Shown here: positions 36,150-49,250 of the stretch, one piece after another
How the letters are laid out: the number at the start of each line of letters is the position of its first letter
Numbering within the stretch: the stretch's first letter is position 1
Position numbers and translations under genes: made by a program
Assembly (NCBI GenBank): GCA_029891345.1
Contig: CM056997.1
Span: forward strand, 213,009,212-213,073,211
Direction of reading: 5' to 3'
From: Dryococelus australis
Taxonomy: Eukaryota > Arthropoda > Insecta > Phasmatodea > Phasmatidae
Length of the DNA: 64,000 nt
Notes under the pieces: generated by a model
The model's database searches: none
The model's input: the letters and a program-made list of their open reading frames with translations, nothing else
Told to the model about the DNA's origin: nothing

Positions 36150-36400
36150 TGCGTATGTATGCTAAAAAAAAATACTTTGTAGCGACCATGAAATATTTTG
36201 TTCATATTCACACAGCCAAACATTTTTTTGTGGTGAACACAATAATTTTTGTAGCTTCCACAAACTAAATTTTCGGTGCTCACAAATGTTTAGCGGTGAC
36301 CAATAAACAATTTTGTGTCCACTACAAAATAGTCTGACAAGGTGAATAACAACAAAACATTTCGTAGCCGCCACAAAGTATTTTTTTCTGCGCACGCTAG
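36150..36400. mobile_element. Palindromic MITE, about 250 bp
   Basis: The segment folds on itself. The left side runs aaaaaatactttgtagcgac then aaatattttgtt. The right side, read in reverse complement, runs aaaaaatactttgtggcgg then aaatgttttgtt. Inner words such as gtggtgaacacaat and gtggacacaaaattg also pair. It has no coding capacity. Shadow ORFs here (36050-36283, 36162-36395, minus) arise from the palindrome. Confidence 0.65.
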
Positions 36401-36487
36401 TAAGTGGAAATTTTTGTAAGCTTAGCGAGTGCTGTTTCGTTTTGCTACATTATGTCAAGTCACAAAACCTGTCCACGTTGAATCGAC

Positions 36488-36547
36488 TCTCAAGACCTCG
36501 CTGTTAAGAGCCGCCCAAATCTCTTCACTCACTCACTCACTCACTGT
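36488..36547 (+). mobile_element. SINE tail fragment
   Basis: The 3' end of the SINE family at 33561: ctctcaagacctcgctgttaa then gccgcccaaatctcttc, ending in five or more ACTC units. The head and body are absent. It lies 60 bp upstream of the 149-bp array. Confidence 0.8.
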
Positions 36548-36606
36548 CCACGTTCGTTGAAATTGTGCCCGACTTGAAAACTAATAGCTTCATTGCAGCC
36601 GTGTTA

Positions 36607-37649
36607 CGTTCCGTATCGAGATGCGAGATGAGATCTGTGTTCTCTCCTGTACTCTGCTGTGAGACCAACTACAGTATTTAGGCGCCTCCAGGTAGCTAAA
36701 TCAGGTATTCCAGAATCTGCTGAAATCACCCCCTTGGGAAAACTTTGAACCTTGACGTTCCGTATCGAGATGCGAGATGAGATCTGTGTTCTCTCCTGTA
36801 CTCTGCTGTGAGACCAACTACAGTATTTAGGCGCCTCCAGGTAGCTAAATCAGGTATTCCAGAATCTGCTGAAATCACCCCCTTGGGAAAACTTTGAACC
36901 TTGACGTTCCGTATCGAGATGCGAGATGAGATCTGTGTTCTCTCCTGTACTCTGCTGTGAGACCAACTACAGTATTTAGGCGCCTCCAGGTAGCTAAATC
37001 AGGTATTCCAGAATCTGCTGAAATCACCCCCTTGGGAAAACTTTGAACCTTGACGTTCCGTATCGAGATGCGAGATGAGATCTGTGTTCTCTCCTGTACT
37101 CTGCTGTGAGACCAACTACAGTATTTAGGCGCCTCCAGGTAGCTAAATCAGGTATTCCAGAATCTGCTGAAATCACCCCCTTGGGAAAACTTTGAACCTT
37201 GACGTTCCGTATCGAGATGCGAGATGAGATCTGTGTTCTCTCCTGTACTCTGCTGTGAGACCAACTACAGTATTTAGGCGCCTCCAGGTAGCTAAATCAG
37301 GTATTCCAGAATCTGCTGAAATCACCCCCTTGGGAAAACTTTGAACCTTGACGTTCCGTATCGAGATGCGAGATGAGATCTGTGTTCTCTCCTGTACCCT
37401 GCTGTGAGACCAACTACAGTATTTAGGCGCCTCCAGGTAGCTAAATCAGGTATTCCAGAATCTGCTGAAATCACCCCCTTGGGAAAACTTTGAACCTTGA
37501 CGTTCCGTATCGAGATGCGAGATGAGATCTGTGTTCTCTCCTGTACTCTGCTGTGAGACCAACTACAGTATTTAGGCGCCTCCAGGTAGCTAAATCAGGT
37601 ATTCCAGAATCTGCTGAAATCACCCCCTTGGGAAAACTTTGAACCTTGA
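36607..37649 (+). repeat. Seven 149-bp tandem units, almost identical
   Basis: Units start CGTTCCGTATCGAGATGCGA at 36607, 36756, 36905, 37054, 37203, 37352 and 37501, an exact 149-bp spacing. I saw one difference between units: T to C at 37398 in unit 6. After the seventh unit a partial start (cattccat) appears and similarity ends. Such uniformity points to recent expansion or gene conversion. The units hold no long ORF in a constant frame; 37471-37677 (minus) is incidental. Confidence 0.97.
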
Positions 37650-40071
37650 CATTCCATTGACCTTCACTTCCTGCCACCTGTTAGTCTTCATCAAGTTGTT
37701 CCAGAGAAACTTATGCTATATTTTAATTCCACCGTGATGCAGGCGTGTCTGACTTTCCGCAGTGCTACTACTTGAGACACAGAAAATTAATTTAGTTACC
37801 GAGAAATGGAAAAGTTTGAAATTTTATAAAAATTTTTTGGGAAATTTTTACTTGTAATTTCGCGCAATTTTTTTTTTATTTAGCAGTGTACCAAAATTCT
37901 TTGGAATTTGTTTGTAACGAGGACTCCTTACCTTAACGTCAATGGTTAATTTCTCGTTGAGTGCTTCCCAGCACATTGCAGTTGTGATGCGACTTGCTAA
38001 TGATATCCGCCTGAAAGCAGACAGCCTGTATTTTCTCGGTGTCTGCGCTGCGCTGCGATGAGTGTGCTGTCAAATGGAGCACCAGCCAAGTCAAAGTGCG
38101 GTAATGTAGTTTCAGCAGCATGTGCCTGAAAATTGGAGACACTCGCGTCAAGTTCGAGGCAGTCGGCCAACTAACTGATTTTACGTTACGATCGAATATG
38201 TTCTGTGTCGTTCGTACTGGCATTTATTTAGAGTTACTTGTGCTGTACGTAAAGTGGTTGAGATGTATGTGTACGCAGAACATATCGAGTTAAAGTAAGT
38301 AAAATCGGCCTTGCCTGATTCAACCCTACATATTTATAAAGTGTGAGAATGCCATTAACAAACAAACGTAAAGAAATACCCGTAAATACCATACTCAATG
38401 AGTTTATTTTTTCTTTTGGGAATATTGTGACGAAGCTGGGGATGAAGGGGCGGAGGGGGAGTGATAATAAATATCACCACAAAAAGACAACACCACTTGC
38501 GGCAAAATAAATCTTAGTTTCAAATTACCAAAATATAACCTGGGGTACTTCTAAAATTTTATCCTTCGCTGTTCTCTTAATTATTTGAAACATCCTAAAA
38601 AGGCCTCCACCACCAGGCATTAAAATTAAACCCAATTAAAATTCTGGTCCACCTGGACGCTCAGAGTTGAACAAAGTCCCAAAAAACAATAAAATAGCTA
38701 GTTAAAAAATTAATTCAGTATTTTCAAAATTTCGATCACTCTTTAAACCAAAGCGATTGAACAGAACAATTAAAATTAATAGAAGGACTTGGTAACAGAG
38801 AGTGGTGAGGGGGAGGGGGAGCTAACGTGTACTTGCTTGAGGTGGGAAAAGAAAGGAACTAGGGATCGATTCGTGGTCTTCCAGTGTATTTGAGGATTAT
38901 GACGATGGTGAATCTCTACTATAAATATAACAAACTATAGTAACTGCTAAACCCCATAAGTCAGGAATGACAGCCAATGTCTACGGCGACCGAAATAAGT
39001 TATTCACTGCACTAAGGTATCATAATTCATCCAGGCAAATAATGAACCTAGGTAGATCTTCTACCATCAATAAACATTCACTCTCTGGATTAAGTCTTCA
39101 CATTAGTAGTAATCTTCATAACTCATATACAAATAACAACTTACAGACTTCAGTCTATGTCAACCTTTATTTTATGTTAATAAAGTAAAGTCACAAAAGC
39201 ATTATTAAAATTTACAAATGTTATGAGCAATAGAGACTGTTAAACAACTATAAAAAAATATTTCGTTACAAAGTAGTTGTCATTTAACAAAAGATATCAA
39301 ATGATATTTGTTCTGGATTAGAGAGTCTTGCTTTTACAAAAAAATAAATTAAGTTTCCTCAGGAATAACAACAATAATAACGTAAACGAACAAAAGTATG
39401 TATTAAATGGCGTAAGCAAGTCAAACTTTCGAAATATAAGAAAAAAAAATAAAAAATTACAATTATATCTACAACCTGAGTTAGGTTTTAAAACACGCCT
39501 TTAGTGCGCGGCTTGTATAATTTAAACTTCCCCACTGAAAACAACTTGTCACCCACCTGACACTCCTCTAGGAGTAAACTCAGATTACCAAAATACGGAA
39601 AATTCAAAACTCTGTGTGGTGAGTTATTCAAAGACTATTCAGGTTAACAGTAGAATAAGCAAATATAAAATAATTTTACATATGAAAAACATCTTTTCCC
39701 TTTCAAATGAAAGATATCCAAACAGTTTAAGGTTATATCTCAGGAGAAAACTATTCCAATATTCATTTGTATTTGTGAAGGGAACCATATGTGAATAAAT
39801 GTTAACACGCTCAACTATGCCCAGCAAAACTGTGTAAATAAATATTTGTCTAATAAAAAATTCGAGCTAAGCTATGTTTCTGACAGTTTTATACCAGTAA
39901 TGGCAAAAATTTGACAAACTGAATTCAGGAGGAAGGATCGGCATTTAAAATCAAATATCTGCTTTCTAAAATTGAAACTAGTACTGATACACAAATATAA
40001 TATACTGTCCAAGGCTACAAGTTCTTGTCCCACACAAAACTATGAGCTACGACTGGCAAGGACAACAAACA

Positions 40072-40095
40072 ACACACACACACACACATACACAT
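40072..40095. repeat. CA microsatellite
   Basis: A short (CA)n run with one interruption (cacatacacat). Confidence 0.8.
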
Positions 40096-41008
40096 GATTA
40101 AGCAATGACACCAACTAAAGCCTGTGAACACTGCCCACTAGTCAATGTCCCTAATTTAGTAACTCAAAGTGCAATAGCAATTTTAAAAAAAATCTTTTAT
40201 TTCCTTAATTCAACATAATTTCGGTTCCTCGAAGTATCAACTAGTTTCTTACCTCTTAAACCCAACACTGTGACATCTCTAGTGCTCTCTCTTTCTGACC
40301 CATGGCCTATGACTGCTAACCAGCAACTAACTTGTTCACACTACGGAACTAATATTTATACGATTTGCCGAGGCCATTCCTCCCAGATTTAGGAAGAATA
40401 CTCTCGACCAACTCAAAAACACTATAATAATAATGAAGTTACTTAGCTCATTTCTGTGGACATATCAGCGGCCTCCTCCAAACCGCGCCTATGTCACCAG
40501 CTTCACATTCCCGCCATGCCATCTTGCCAGCCACAACAACCCGCCAGTGCCTCCTGACTTGATTTTTAACTGGCCGGCCATGCCATTGGCCCCGGCCAAT
40601 TAGCGTGCGACATTGTCCTAGTAACAGCTGGTCTCCAGAACAATACCAATTTCCTCGCTTCCTTCAATCCTCGGCGACCTATTTACTCCAGTTGAATTCA
40701 GCAAGACTCTTTCCCCTGACTCCTGGCATAAACATCAAGTCAGGTGGCTGCCGACACACAAACAACACCCTGTTGCGACAACTCAATTCCTGACACACGG
40801 CAACAAAGAGCGCCTGGAACCTTCCAAAGTCTCTTAGAATGTCTCGAAAATAGGCTAGGAAGTGAACTGCTGAAATATTTAACCATTGATTACTAGGACA
40901 TCAACACAAACGAGTTTTGAAATCCGAAAGCCTAGAAACGACCAGAAAACGATTATGTCAACCAAGTCGGCCTTAGAGGCTTCTAGGGCTCTCGATAGCT
41001 GAGGATCG

Positions 41009-41031
41009 AAAAAAAAAAAAAAAAAAAAAAA
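41009..41031 (+). repeat. A23 homopolymer
   Basis: An uninterrupted run of 23 A. No retroposed body with a target duplication was recognised next to it. Confidence 0.9.
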
Positions 41032-41835
41032 TCTTGCCGAACTAAAAACTATCTCGCCAAAGGAAAAGTCACTAAGTTAAAAAAAAAAATTAAATTAAAT
41101 TTGAAACACAAAAATGCCTCATATCTAAAAAAACACAATTGTAAGATAAACACTCCCATAACAAAAAACACGAATTTCCAGAAATATAAGTTAAAATATG
41201 TCTCTGAACAAAAAAGGAAAAAAATACATAAATCGTAACATCTACCGCCGCTAATGATTTGTGGACCCTCACAAATTTCCTGATGTACAGAAAAAATGGT
41301 CAGAAAATTATTTTCATTGTCTACATAAAGATTATTCCACTTTATTACAATTATTATAACTATCAATGTTGTTTTTATCTACTTTCACTTCAACTGAACC
41401 AATAACAAGTAATAAACTGTTAATTTGTAAAATCTTTAAGGAGTATTATTATTTCTTTTAAGTTATTATGATTTTGAGACAGTTGGTGGGAGGCTACAAA
41501 TCGTAATGGTCTTTTTACACATTCCGGCAAATCCATCCTCTACCTATTGTGTTCACAGGAATCCCTTCATTTACATAAATTAAGGTTAGCATTATTGTCT
41601 TATAAACTTTTTTTTCAAACATTATTCCTCTCTGCTTATCACTTCTCTTTTTTTCAATCAGTGAAATATCACAAAAAGGAGCTTACTTAGTTTTCAATAA
41701 TCAATCTTAAATAAAAAAGTCAGAGAAAAAGAAAAAATAATATCTTTAAAAACCGACTTGAAATTTGTCGTGCTGCACAGCTGCCCTGAGTCAGCAGCAG
41801 GAAAGACTCCTGCTGCCACACGAGTAGCTCGTTTT

Positions 41836-41837
<2 letters not shown>

Positions 41838-41916
<79 letters not shown>
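41838..41916. repeat. (CT)n microsatellite, 79 bp
   Basis: A pure CT dinucleotide run. It gives rise to a false Arg-Glu-repeat ORF on the minus strand (41694-41987). Confidence 0.97.
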
Positions 41917-41918
<2 letters not shown>

Positions 41919-43246
41919 AAACTGAAACAGCATTTGAGCAGTATCAATAGATGGTAAAACACAATTAAATATCACATTCATTTTCATGTCTAAAGAGAAT
42001 CATTTTAGGTTAACTTATGTCAACAAAACCTCTTTACATCCATACTCAATCTCAAGGAGGAGCAAGGTGCCAGCTGTTCCTTTGTCAATACACATAACAC
42101 CACAATCATAAATAGCAACAAATAAATGGCTTACAAACCCACCTTGCACTTTAAAACATATCCTAATTGAAACTCCCTAAACAAAATAAATAAAGGCAAC
42201 TCTAAACAGTTCACACAACAATTATGCACGCACACGCTCTTCTTCGAGGCTGGTCGAGTCTCTAGCCGGCATCAAGATAATCATAGCCTATTGAAGTATT
42301 TTCGCACTATCACACAGTAGAATGATAGTGAGTCCTTCGATGCGAAGACAGCACCAAAGGACTCGCCTCTTCCAGTTCCAGACAGGCCAGTCAACGCACA
42401 GGAGTCAGCCATGTCCGCCACGACTGCGGTTGCAGCAACAGTCGGAGGACTGCCCCACCGAAGCCAACTTCTGCAGCACTGGAACCGGGGTCATGGAAGC
42501 GAGCCCACGAGAGGTCGTCTTTGATGTCACCTCCGTGGGAACATGGGAGCCTTAACCAGTGGAGGGCTGCAAACCCAGCAGACAACAGGAAGGACGCCTC
42601 CCGTTAAAGGTCGCTGATACTTAGCCTTTCGAAGACTGAAGGCACCAAGAGAGTCATCAGGTAGCTGCTTTCGCTGCCAGGTAGAGCGACCTTCATTCTG
42701 GACACCCTCACAACAGCATGGTAGATGGGCAATCTTCTTAAGTCTCTCTCTCTCTTTTTTTTTAAATAACAAAGTTCATTTTTGAATAGAATTTTCACCC
42801 ACCTTGATGTCTTTACAAAAAAAAAACACTGCCTTCATCCGGAAGTCCCTGCTGGTCCTCACTACATCCATAGTCTTTGAAAAGTCAAACGCACACCATC
42901 AAAAATGAGGTTCATTGGTGGAAGTGCGTGTCCATTGCTTCACTTGAAGTACAGCTCGAGGTTGGAGAAAGAATCCATTGCCTTATCTTCCCTACCCATG
43001 GACATGTACTGAGAAGTTAACTCCAAAAAAATTACAATAAAAAAAATTTAAACTTAAATTTATCACTAGTTCAAATATTCGATATACCTAACCATATAGC
43101 TATAACTATTGTTTCATACAGTGGGACACCGACTTCTCCTCTCAATTAAATCGATTATCAGAAGAAAAGGGGGCCGCATATCTAAACACAGAAAAAAATA
43201 ATTACAATCGTCACCCCACAACGTTCCAAACTAAACCTTAGCTTCC

Positions 43247-43261
43247 TTTTTTTTTTTTTGT

Positions 43262-43292
<31 letters not shown>

Positions 43293-43294
43293 TA
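43247..43294. repeat. Poly-T followed by (TTTA)n
   Basis: T13, one G, then eight TTTA units. Simple-sequence repeat. Confidence 0.9.
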
Positions 43295-46200
43295 GAAAGG
43301 AACACTTTAACCTAACTATTTGGCAAAATATATTTTCATACAGGTCTCAAAACCCAGTTTCCTTTTAATTAAAAAAAAATCACTTTCTGACTTGGTTTAG
43401 CATGCATAAAAAATGTGCATCTTTTAAATTTTATTTCCATCAAACTCGTTTTTTTCCCTCAAAAATGACTTATCTGCCTAAACAATTGTCAACAACGTCA
43501 TCATAAGTTCAACACTTACTGCAAATAGATATGCTGTATAGGCACGCCTCTTTAATTTTCTATGCGATACTCCCCTTTTTTTAAATGCATCAACATAATT
43601 TTCTTTGTAAGTGAACGAGCATTCTTGTAATATATCTTTGTGATTTTGGTATGAGGTACTATGGAATTTGATATGTTGTCACTGAGATGAGCTAATTTTA
43701 AGCTATTAGCAACTTAAAATTTTTAATATTTTGATTAGTTATAGAGAGAGCGAATTGTATAATAACTTTGGTCCCTAATAAATAACTTAATTTTTATCGG
43801 CTTCGAGTATATCATCTCAGTTCCACGCTTTATCTTGACTGCGAGAATTGTTACATATTAATGAATATTTTATTATATATTTCCTATTCATTTGGTTATA
43901 TTAATATTTTGATTATTACGTAAATAAATTCCTTAATTCTTATTTGCTATGATCCGAGTCACGTTATTGATATTTAAAGTAGGTTTGAAATATAAATATT
44001 TACTTTATTTTCAGTTTGAAGCATTTGCGATTAATTTAAATTTAATTGGGCTAGTGGTCCGACATCTATTCCTATTTTCTTGGATATATATATCAATTTT
44101 TGGTTTCTTTGGCAGTACAAGTTGTTTATTATATATAGGCCAGAATAAAATAGTTATCAATTCTTATTCCCCTTAGTTGTATTTACCCTGCAAAATTTTT
44201 TAATTTTTTTTCCTTTAATTTGGTACCCTTAAAGAGTCTTCTTAAAAATCGCTAAACCCTTTCAGGCTGTGGTTTTCCGCTCGTTCTTTGCTTGGCCGGA
44301 TGTACGCTGCAGTGTTGGGAAGATATTGTATTTCACGTCCTTCGCTGCCTCCCCCCTCCACCCCCCCTCCCCGGCTTCATACTTCGTTTCTGGTGCGGCC
44401 GTGTCGGCAGTGCCTTCGTCCAATCACGTGCTTGCCGCATGATTGCACATAAAAACATCCTTTGATCACGTGAAAGGCAGCCAGTTTTGCTAAGGTGTGC
44501 ATCTGTTTTGGTCACTTACGTACTCCTGTTGCCATCTAGCGGCGACTGTAGAACTATCTGGCCAGGCTGTTTCGATTTCGATGCTGCGTTGTTTCTGGTC
44601 TCCACCCAACACCATCTCCACACACTTTGTGTCCCTGGGTCGTCAGCAATATGTCTCCGCGTGTGCTACCCGCGATGGAGTTCGAAGGTTTCTGAGTAGT
44701 GTGGTTAATTTAACCACCACCATCACGTAGTGTAAAGTCCCAGGATGTAGTAACTTATTTAGTGGCGCTGTGAGAATTAATTAATTTTTTTAAATTTTAA
44801 CTGTTGGTAGTTTTTCCAGTTAGCCCCACCATGTGAGCAGAAGTTATTTCTACCATCCTTGGTAACTACTGGTTCATTGGATTTTTCACTTTAATTGTGC
44901 CCCTAATTTTCATTCACGATTTTTAATCCTTTGTTTTAGTAAGGGTGGCAGTTTTCGGGTGATACTTTCTATATTCTGTTTGCAACTTTAATTCTACTCC
45001 AAATTATCCAACTTTACTCCAACTACAGACTACGGTCGACTAGGTGTTTTTCTGGTGTGTTGATACACATTTCCGGTTGGGAGTTTTGCTGCTGCGATCG
45101 TGCGTACCTAACTTCGCTCCCCCAATTTTCCAGGGAAATGTGACTTGTTACTTCTCTGCATTCGCTTTCTTCCTCTGGACTCACGTTAATCAACTGGACA
45201 GCTAAGTGCTTTAAAGTTTAAATTATAAGTTTCTTTAATGACTCTTTCGAACACAATTCATTTAGCATTTTACCTATTAAATATGTTTCCTATTTTGCAA
45301 GGGCAATATTTTGTTTTCTAAGCACACGAACAGTGTAATGTAATTTTCTTTTAAATTTTAATTCATGTGTTTATTTTTGTTGATTTGCATAAGAATGCAA
45401 TGGGCGGGTACGGTTTTTTAAATATTATAATGTAGTTCTCTCTGCTAGCAGAAAGGTAGATAAAGAGCTCAAATTTGTTTATTTTACTAAAGTTTTAATT
45501 TTGTTGATATTGTGCAATTGCCAATGGAATATTATATTCAAAGTTATATGACATTACTTTTATATTAGCAAAGCAATTATTACGAAAGTATATTATTGTA
45601 TTATTATTTTTATTATATATCTGGTGCACTAAAATGTAACCAATTGTTTACTCCTTTATTACTTGTTATTTATTCGAAAATATTTAAAGAAATAATTAAT
45701 AATTATGATCAAAAGATATTTTAGCACACCACAAATACAAGTAATTTTTTGGTATACATGCATTTTCCTTCTGGGCTTTTAATTATTACATATATATGTT
45801 GTGATTATATTTTGAAGATTTAAACAGTGTTATTATCCTGTGGGTATTTTGTTTTATTTTATTTTGTGACATGTCCGACCACTCAGCTTCCTTAATTAAT
45901 TAATTGTTTTTATATATTCCTGACCTTTTCGCCAGTTCTTTGGATTTATTTAACTGTTCAGTTCATGGGTTTATTTATGTTTTGAAACCACACTCTAGGT
46001 GCATTCTCGCGGTTTCCTTAACCTTTTATTTTGTGTACCAATGACTGACGGCAATTTGTGTTTTGACGAAGTGGTTTGTTTACATTTTGATCAATGCCGC
46101 ATAATCGTCATATAGTTTCTCATCATCTCATAATAACTTAAACAGTTAGGCTTACTTCAAATTACTAATTATTGCCTAATTTATTTACATTATCTAACAG

Positions 46201-46613
46201 AAAAGCTTCTGATCTCCAGTAACAAAAAACAACTAAAGGAAAAATGCTAAAACTCTTATCTTATACTTTGAACAAAACAACCTTTAGCATCCATATTCTC
46301 ACACATTATTAAGAACTGTCTTCAATGGAGAGCCATAAAACTACTTTGTGATCTTCCGCATCCCTCATAGTGGCTCTAACCTTACCACTGCCTCGAATGT
46401 GGTGCACTTGAGGGCCCATAAGGGCACCACTCTGGTCCTCAAGGGGCTGAACTCCCCTTATTCTCTTTCCTTGTGTTGAAAAATTTCCAAATACAAACAC
46501 AGCACAAACACCACAGTAAGCAACACAATGACAACTGCAGACCCTATCTCTAACCCTAGGATAGTGTCGAAACTAGTTGCTTCTCTTCTAGGTAGCATAC
46601 AAATCCCAATTAA

Positions 46614-47170
46614 TTAAGGATTCCTAAAAAGAATGACTATTAGTACTACAATCACAAAGCCTAAGGAAATATTTTGCAAATTTTTTATCCAAAAATTCAT
46701 ATATCCTATGGGAGTTTCCAAATAAATCATTGGTGTGCTACCAATACTCGTGACTAATGTGACATTCAAATGTGAAATTGCAGCAGGCTAATTTCTTCTA
46801 TGCAATCATTAAAGGAAGGCAAAACTGTGTGAGTAGCTGTAGGGTGAGCTGGAAAATGCAATTTTTTAAATTTAGACCATGTTGCAGGAATTACGAAATG
46901 AGTCTAAATTATGTTATTTGAGTTATAATCACATGTATACATCTCATTAATTATAACCTCCTCATTCAAATATAATTTACAATCACAGGGCACTGCTATG
47001 TCAATGGCATCTGGGTGCTCACTAGTAGTCAACATCCTGGTTTCACTCATGCTAATAGCATAATCTAACACAAGTTGGCATCTGGTATTGGTCGAGAAGT
47101 ATCTCTCACGTCCTACCTGAGTGATGTTAAATGTGAACAGGTCTCACAATGAAAAGCACATATTTTGGCA
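46614..47170 (-). pseudogene. Env-like membrane protein relic
   Basis: A minus-strand frame from about 47170 carries an NIT glycosylation sequon and a Cys-containing stretch (VPCDCKLYLNEE), and is broken by a TAG near 46915. Downstream in another frame a hydrophobic segment, ISLGFVIVVLIVILF, is followed by three residues and a stop at 46614-46616. A C-terminal membrane anchor with a very short tail, placed after integrase, is what an envelope glycoprotein would look like. No fusion peptide or cleavage site was recognised, so env is inferred from position and topology. Confidence 0.45.
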
Positions 47171-47793
47171 CTTTCCTTTCCACGAACATATTATAAAAAA
47201 GAAAAATTGGCAAGAACTAATTTTTTAATGATATACCACCACCTTGTTTATTCGGAAGGACGAGATATCCAGAGACTGTTCCTACTGGTGGTATAGCAGC
47301 ATCTCCCAGGACTCGTCTCAGCACCGATGTCTTACAGATCAGCCCGAACACAAGGGTCTCCATCCTTCCGAAATATGTGTCCAGCAGAGAGGGGGTGAAC
47401 ACTCGAACCGACAGGGGTACTCCTAAAACAAAATTTTCCAGCAACAACACATCCACTTCGAAAGATAGTTTTGTTCCCTACTATACAAAATTACACCTAA
47501 CAAACTGAGTACCACACATAAAACACAAAATGTTGGTGCAGGGAGGGGGGATGATGCCTCACCAATCTGCCACATATCCTGAACTGCTGGAGGGAGGTTC
47601 GGGTGGTGCTACCTCTCTTTCACAGTCACCTCCCCCTTGGTGAGCGCAACCCCTGCGGAGAATAAGACATCCCCTGCGTGGTAAGCTGGTTCTCTCTTTA
47701 GCCTGCTAGATTCCTGGAAATCAAATAAAACAACGCATCTTAGGCCCTATAGTAGGTTTTTAATCTTTCTACATTCACTATTTCTAGTCTAGG
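47171..47793. other. Region between integrase and env-like frame
   Basis: The minus ORF at 47217-47456 (79 codons) may belong to the N-terminal part of the env-like gene but shows no motif. A G-rich run on the plus strand near 47541-47550 is not followed by LTR-like sequence. Confidence 0.35.
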
Positions 47794-48560
47794 CTAACCT
47801 TGAATATTTTCTTTAGGTACTAGAGGTTCGGAACACCCTTTCTTCACTACTGTAGCTGGACCATTCCAGCGATGCAAGAATTCGGGCGACCGGCCCTTCT
47901 TTCTAATGGGGGTATAAATCAGCACCTCCTGGCCTCGCTGATATTCCACAACCCTATATTGAGGGCCGTACCAATGCTTTGCCTTCTCCTGCTGTTTCTG
48001 CAGGTTCTCGACAGCCAGTTTAAGGGTCGTCTTCCACTTCCGGGGTAACAACTTATTCTCAACTTCACCTACCTTTTGATTCAAACAAATTTCAGAGGGT
48101 AAAACAGGTTCACGCTCACACATCAATGAGAACAGACTAAAACCTCTGCTTTCCTGTATACTAATGTCATAGGCAAAATTAACCAAGGGCAGACACTGAT
48201 CCCAATCCTTCTAGTTGTTCGAAACATACTGGGACATTATCGTTGTTAGAGTGGCATGTAATCGTTTCACAGTACCATTGCATTGTGGAGGATACCCTGA
48301 AGTCATGGTGCGCTGCACATCCATGAGCCTCAATAGCTATTTTACTACAGCAGTGCTGAACACTAACATAAGTCTCCACATCTTTAAATAAACCATGCCA
48401 GTAATACCTTCTTCTAATTTTGCCAATTGTTATAGTGACCCCTAGATGCTCTCCTATCAAAGGATTGGCATAACACTCACTCAAAATTTCATGTTTCAAC
48501 TTACCAGGTATTACTAGGAGTTTTTCTCTACCTTCGGGTCTGGTGTTTAAATTTTACAGA
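47794..48560 (-). pseudogene. pol: Integrase with deleted catalytic core
   Basis: The zinc-binding N-terminus is present (GEHLGVTITIGKIRRRYYWH and later QHCC, from about 48450 to 48340). The frame then jumps straight to the end of the core, PPQCNGTVKRLHATL. Both catalytic Asp residues are gone with about 100 codons. The position that normally holds the catalytic Glu (NG-x-VER) is Lys, codon AAA at 48265-48267. The C-terminal domain is open for 130 codons (47794-48186) and ends with a FLHRWNGPATVVKK segment of the GPY/F type. Confidence 0.8.
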
Positions 48561-48689
48561 ATACCTTATTTTAAACAAACATTTTTGGCTAGTTCACTAA
48601 GTTTCGTTTCCACCAAAGAGAGTTTCCTTATTTCCTTGATTAATTGAGCCAATTTCGGATCGTACAGCTGTGCTCTTGCAAGGTCAAAC

Positions 48690-49250
48690 CCAGGCAATCA
48701 AAATACTGGTAAGTCTAAAGCTTTTTCTTCATCCTTTATAGTACCAATGTCTACTGGATTTCTACTGAAGCTATCCACATGGGGATGTTTCTTCCCACTA
48801 GTGTATTTGATTTCAAAGTAGTATTCCAGCATTTTCAAGGTCCAGCGGGTAATCCTACCAGTATTCTGTGCATTTAACTTTAGCCTCTCTAGGTAGCATA
48901 AGCTATGATGGTCCATCACTGCAGTAAATGGCTTCAAATAAATATATTACCTGAATTGATTTAGATCATACACTAGAGCCAGACACTCCAGATGAGTAAT
49001 GGGGTACCGATACCTAGATTCTGCTGGTGTTAGAGTACAGCTAGCATACGTTGTTGGATACAACTTTCCTTCCTTTCTCTGGATCAGAATAGCCCTAATT
49101 CCCTGTGCGAATCTATGTGGTGTCTCCTTCCTGAAAATGGGCTGAAGTAGGGGATTAAGTGAGTTTTTTGTTTCAGCTCTCTAAAGGACTTTTACTGGGC
49201 CTAACTCCATTTAAATTTCAGATTTTTTTGCCAGCATGATAATAGTTTTG
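48690..49250 (-). pseudogene. pol: RNase H, minus-strand provirus
   Basis: The clearest part is 48698-48937: PFTAVMDHHSLCYL, GRITRWTLKMLEYYFEIKYT and HPHVDSFSRNP, the usual end of gypsy RNase H (DHxxL, RW, YxxGxxNxxADxLSR pattern with Asn/Ala changes). The upstream half is shifted between frames. Confidence 0.75.

Larger units (their letters stand above)
37650..46613. other. No gene recognised; long non-coding stretch
   Basis: AT-rich DNA, with some GC-richer patches at 42240-42720 and 44240-44740. Frames in those patches (42322-42555 plus, 44497-44730 plus) lack motifs, splice context and any repeat partner I could find. Part of this stretch may be the 3' LTR and untranslated region of the minus-strand provirus that follows, but I could not match LTRs. 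It may also be intron. Confidence 0.4.

Noticed and set aside
36607..37649. CRISPR-like array
   Set aside because: Repeats are contiguous 149-bp units with no spacers, in animal-type DNA.
41694..41987. Minus ORFs with long Arg-Glu repeats
   Set aside because: Pure translation of the (CT)n microsatellite at 41838-41916; both overlapping frames give the same pattern.
44333..44365. Polypurine tract (minus strand) as the 3' LTR boundary of the minus-strand provirus
   Set aside because: The adjacent sequence has no matching copy on the 5' side (51900-54000), and it lies 2.2 kb beyond the env-like stop.
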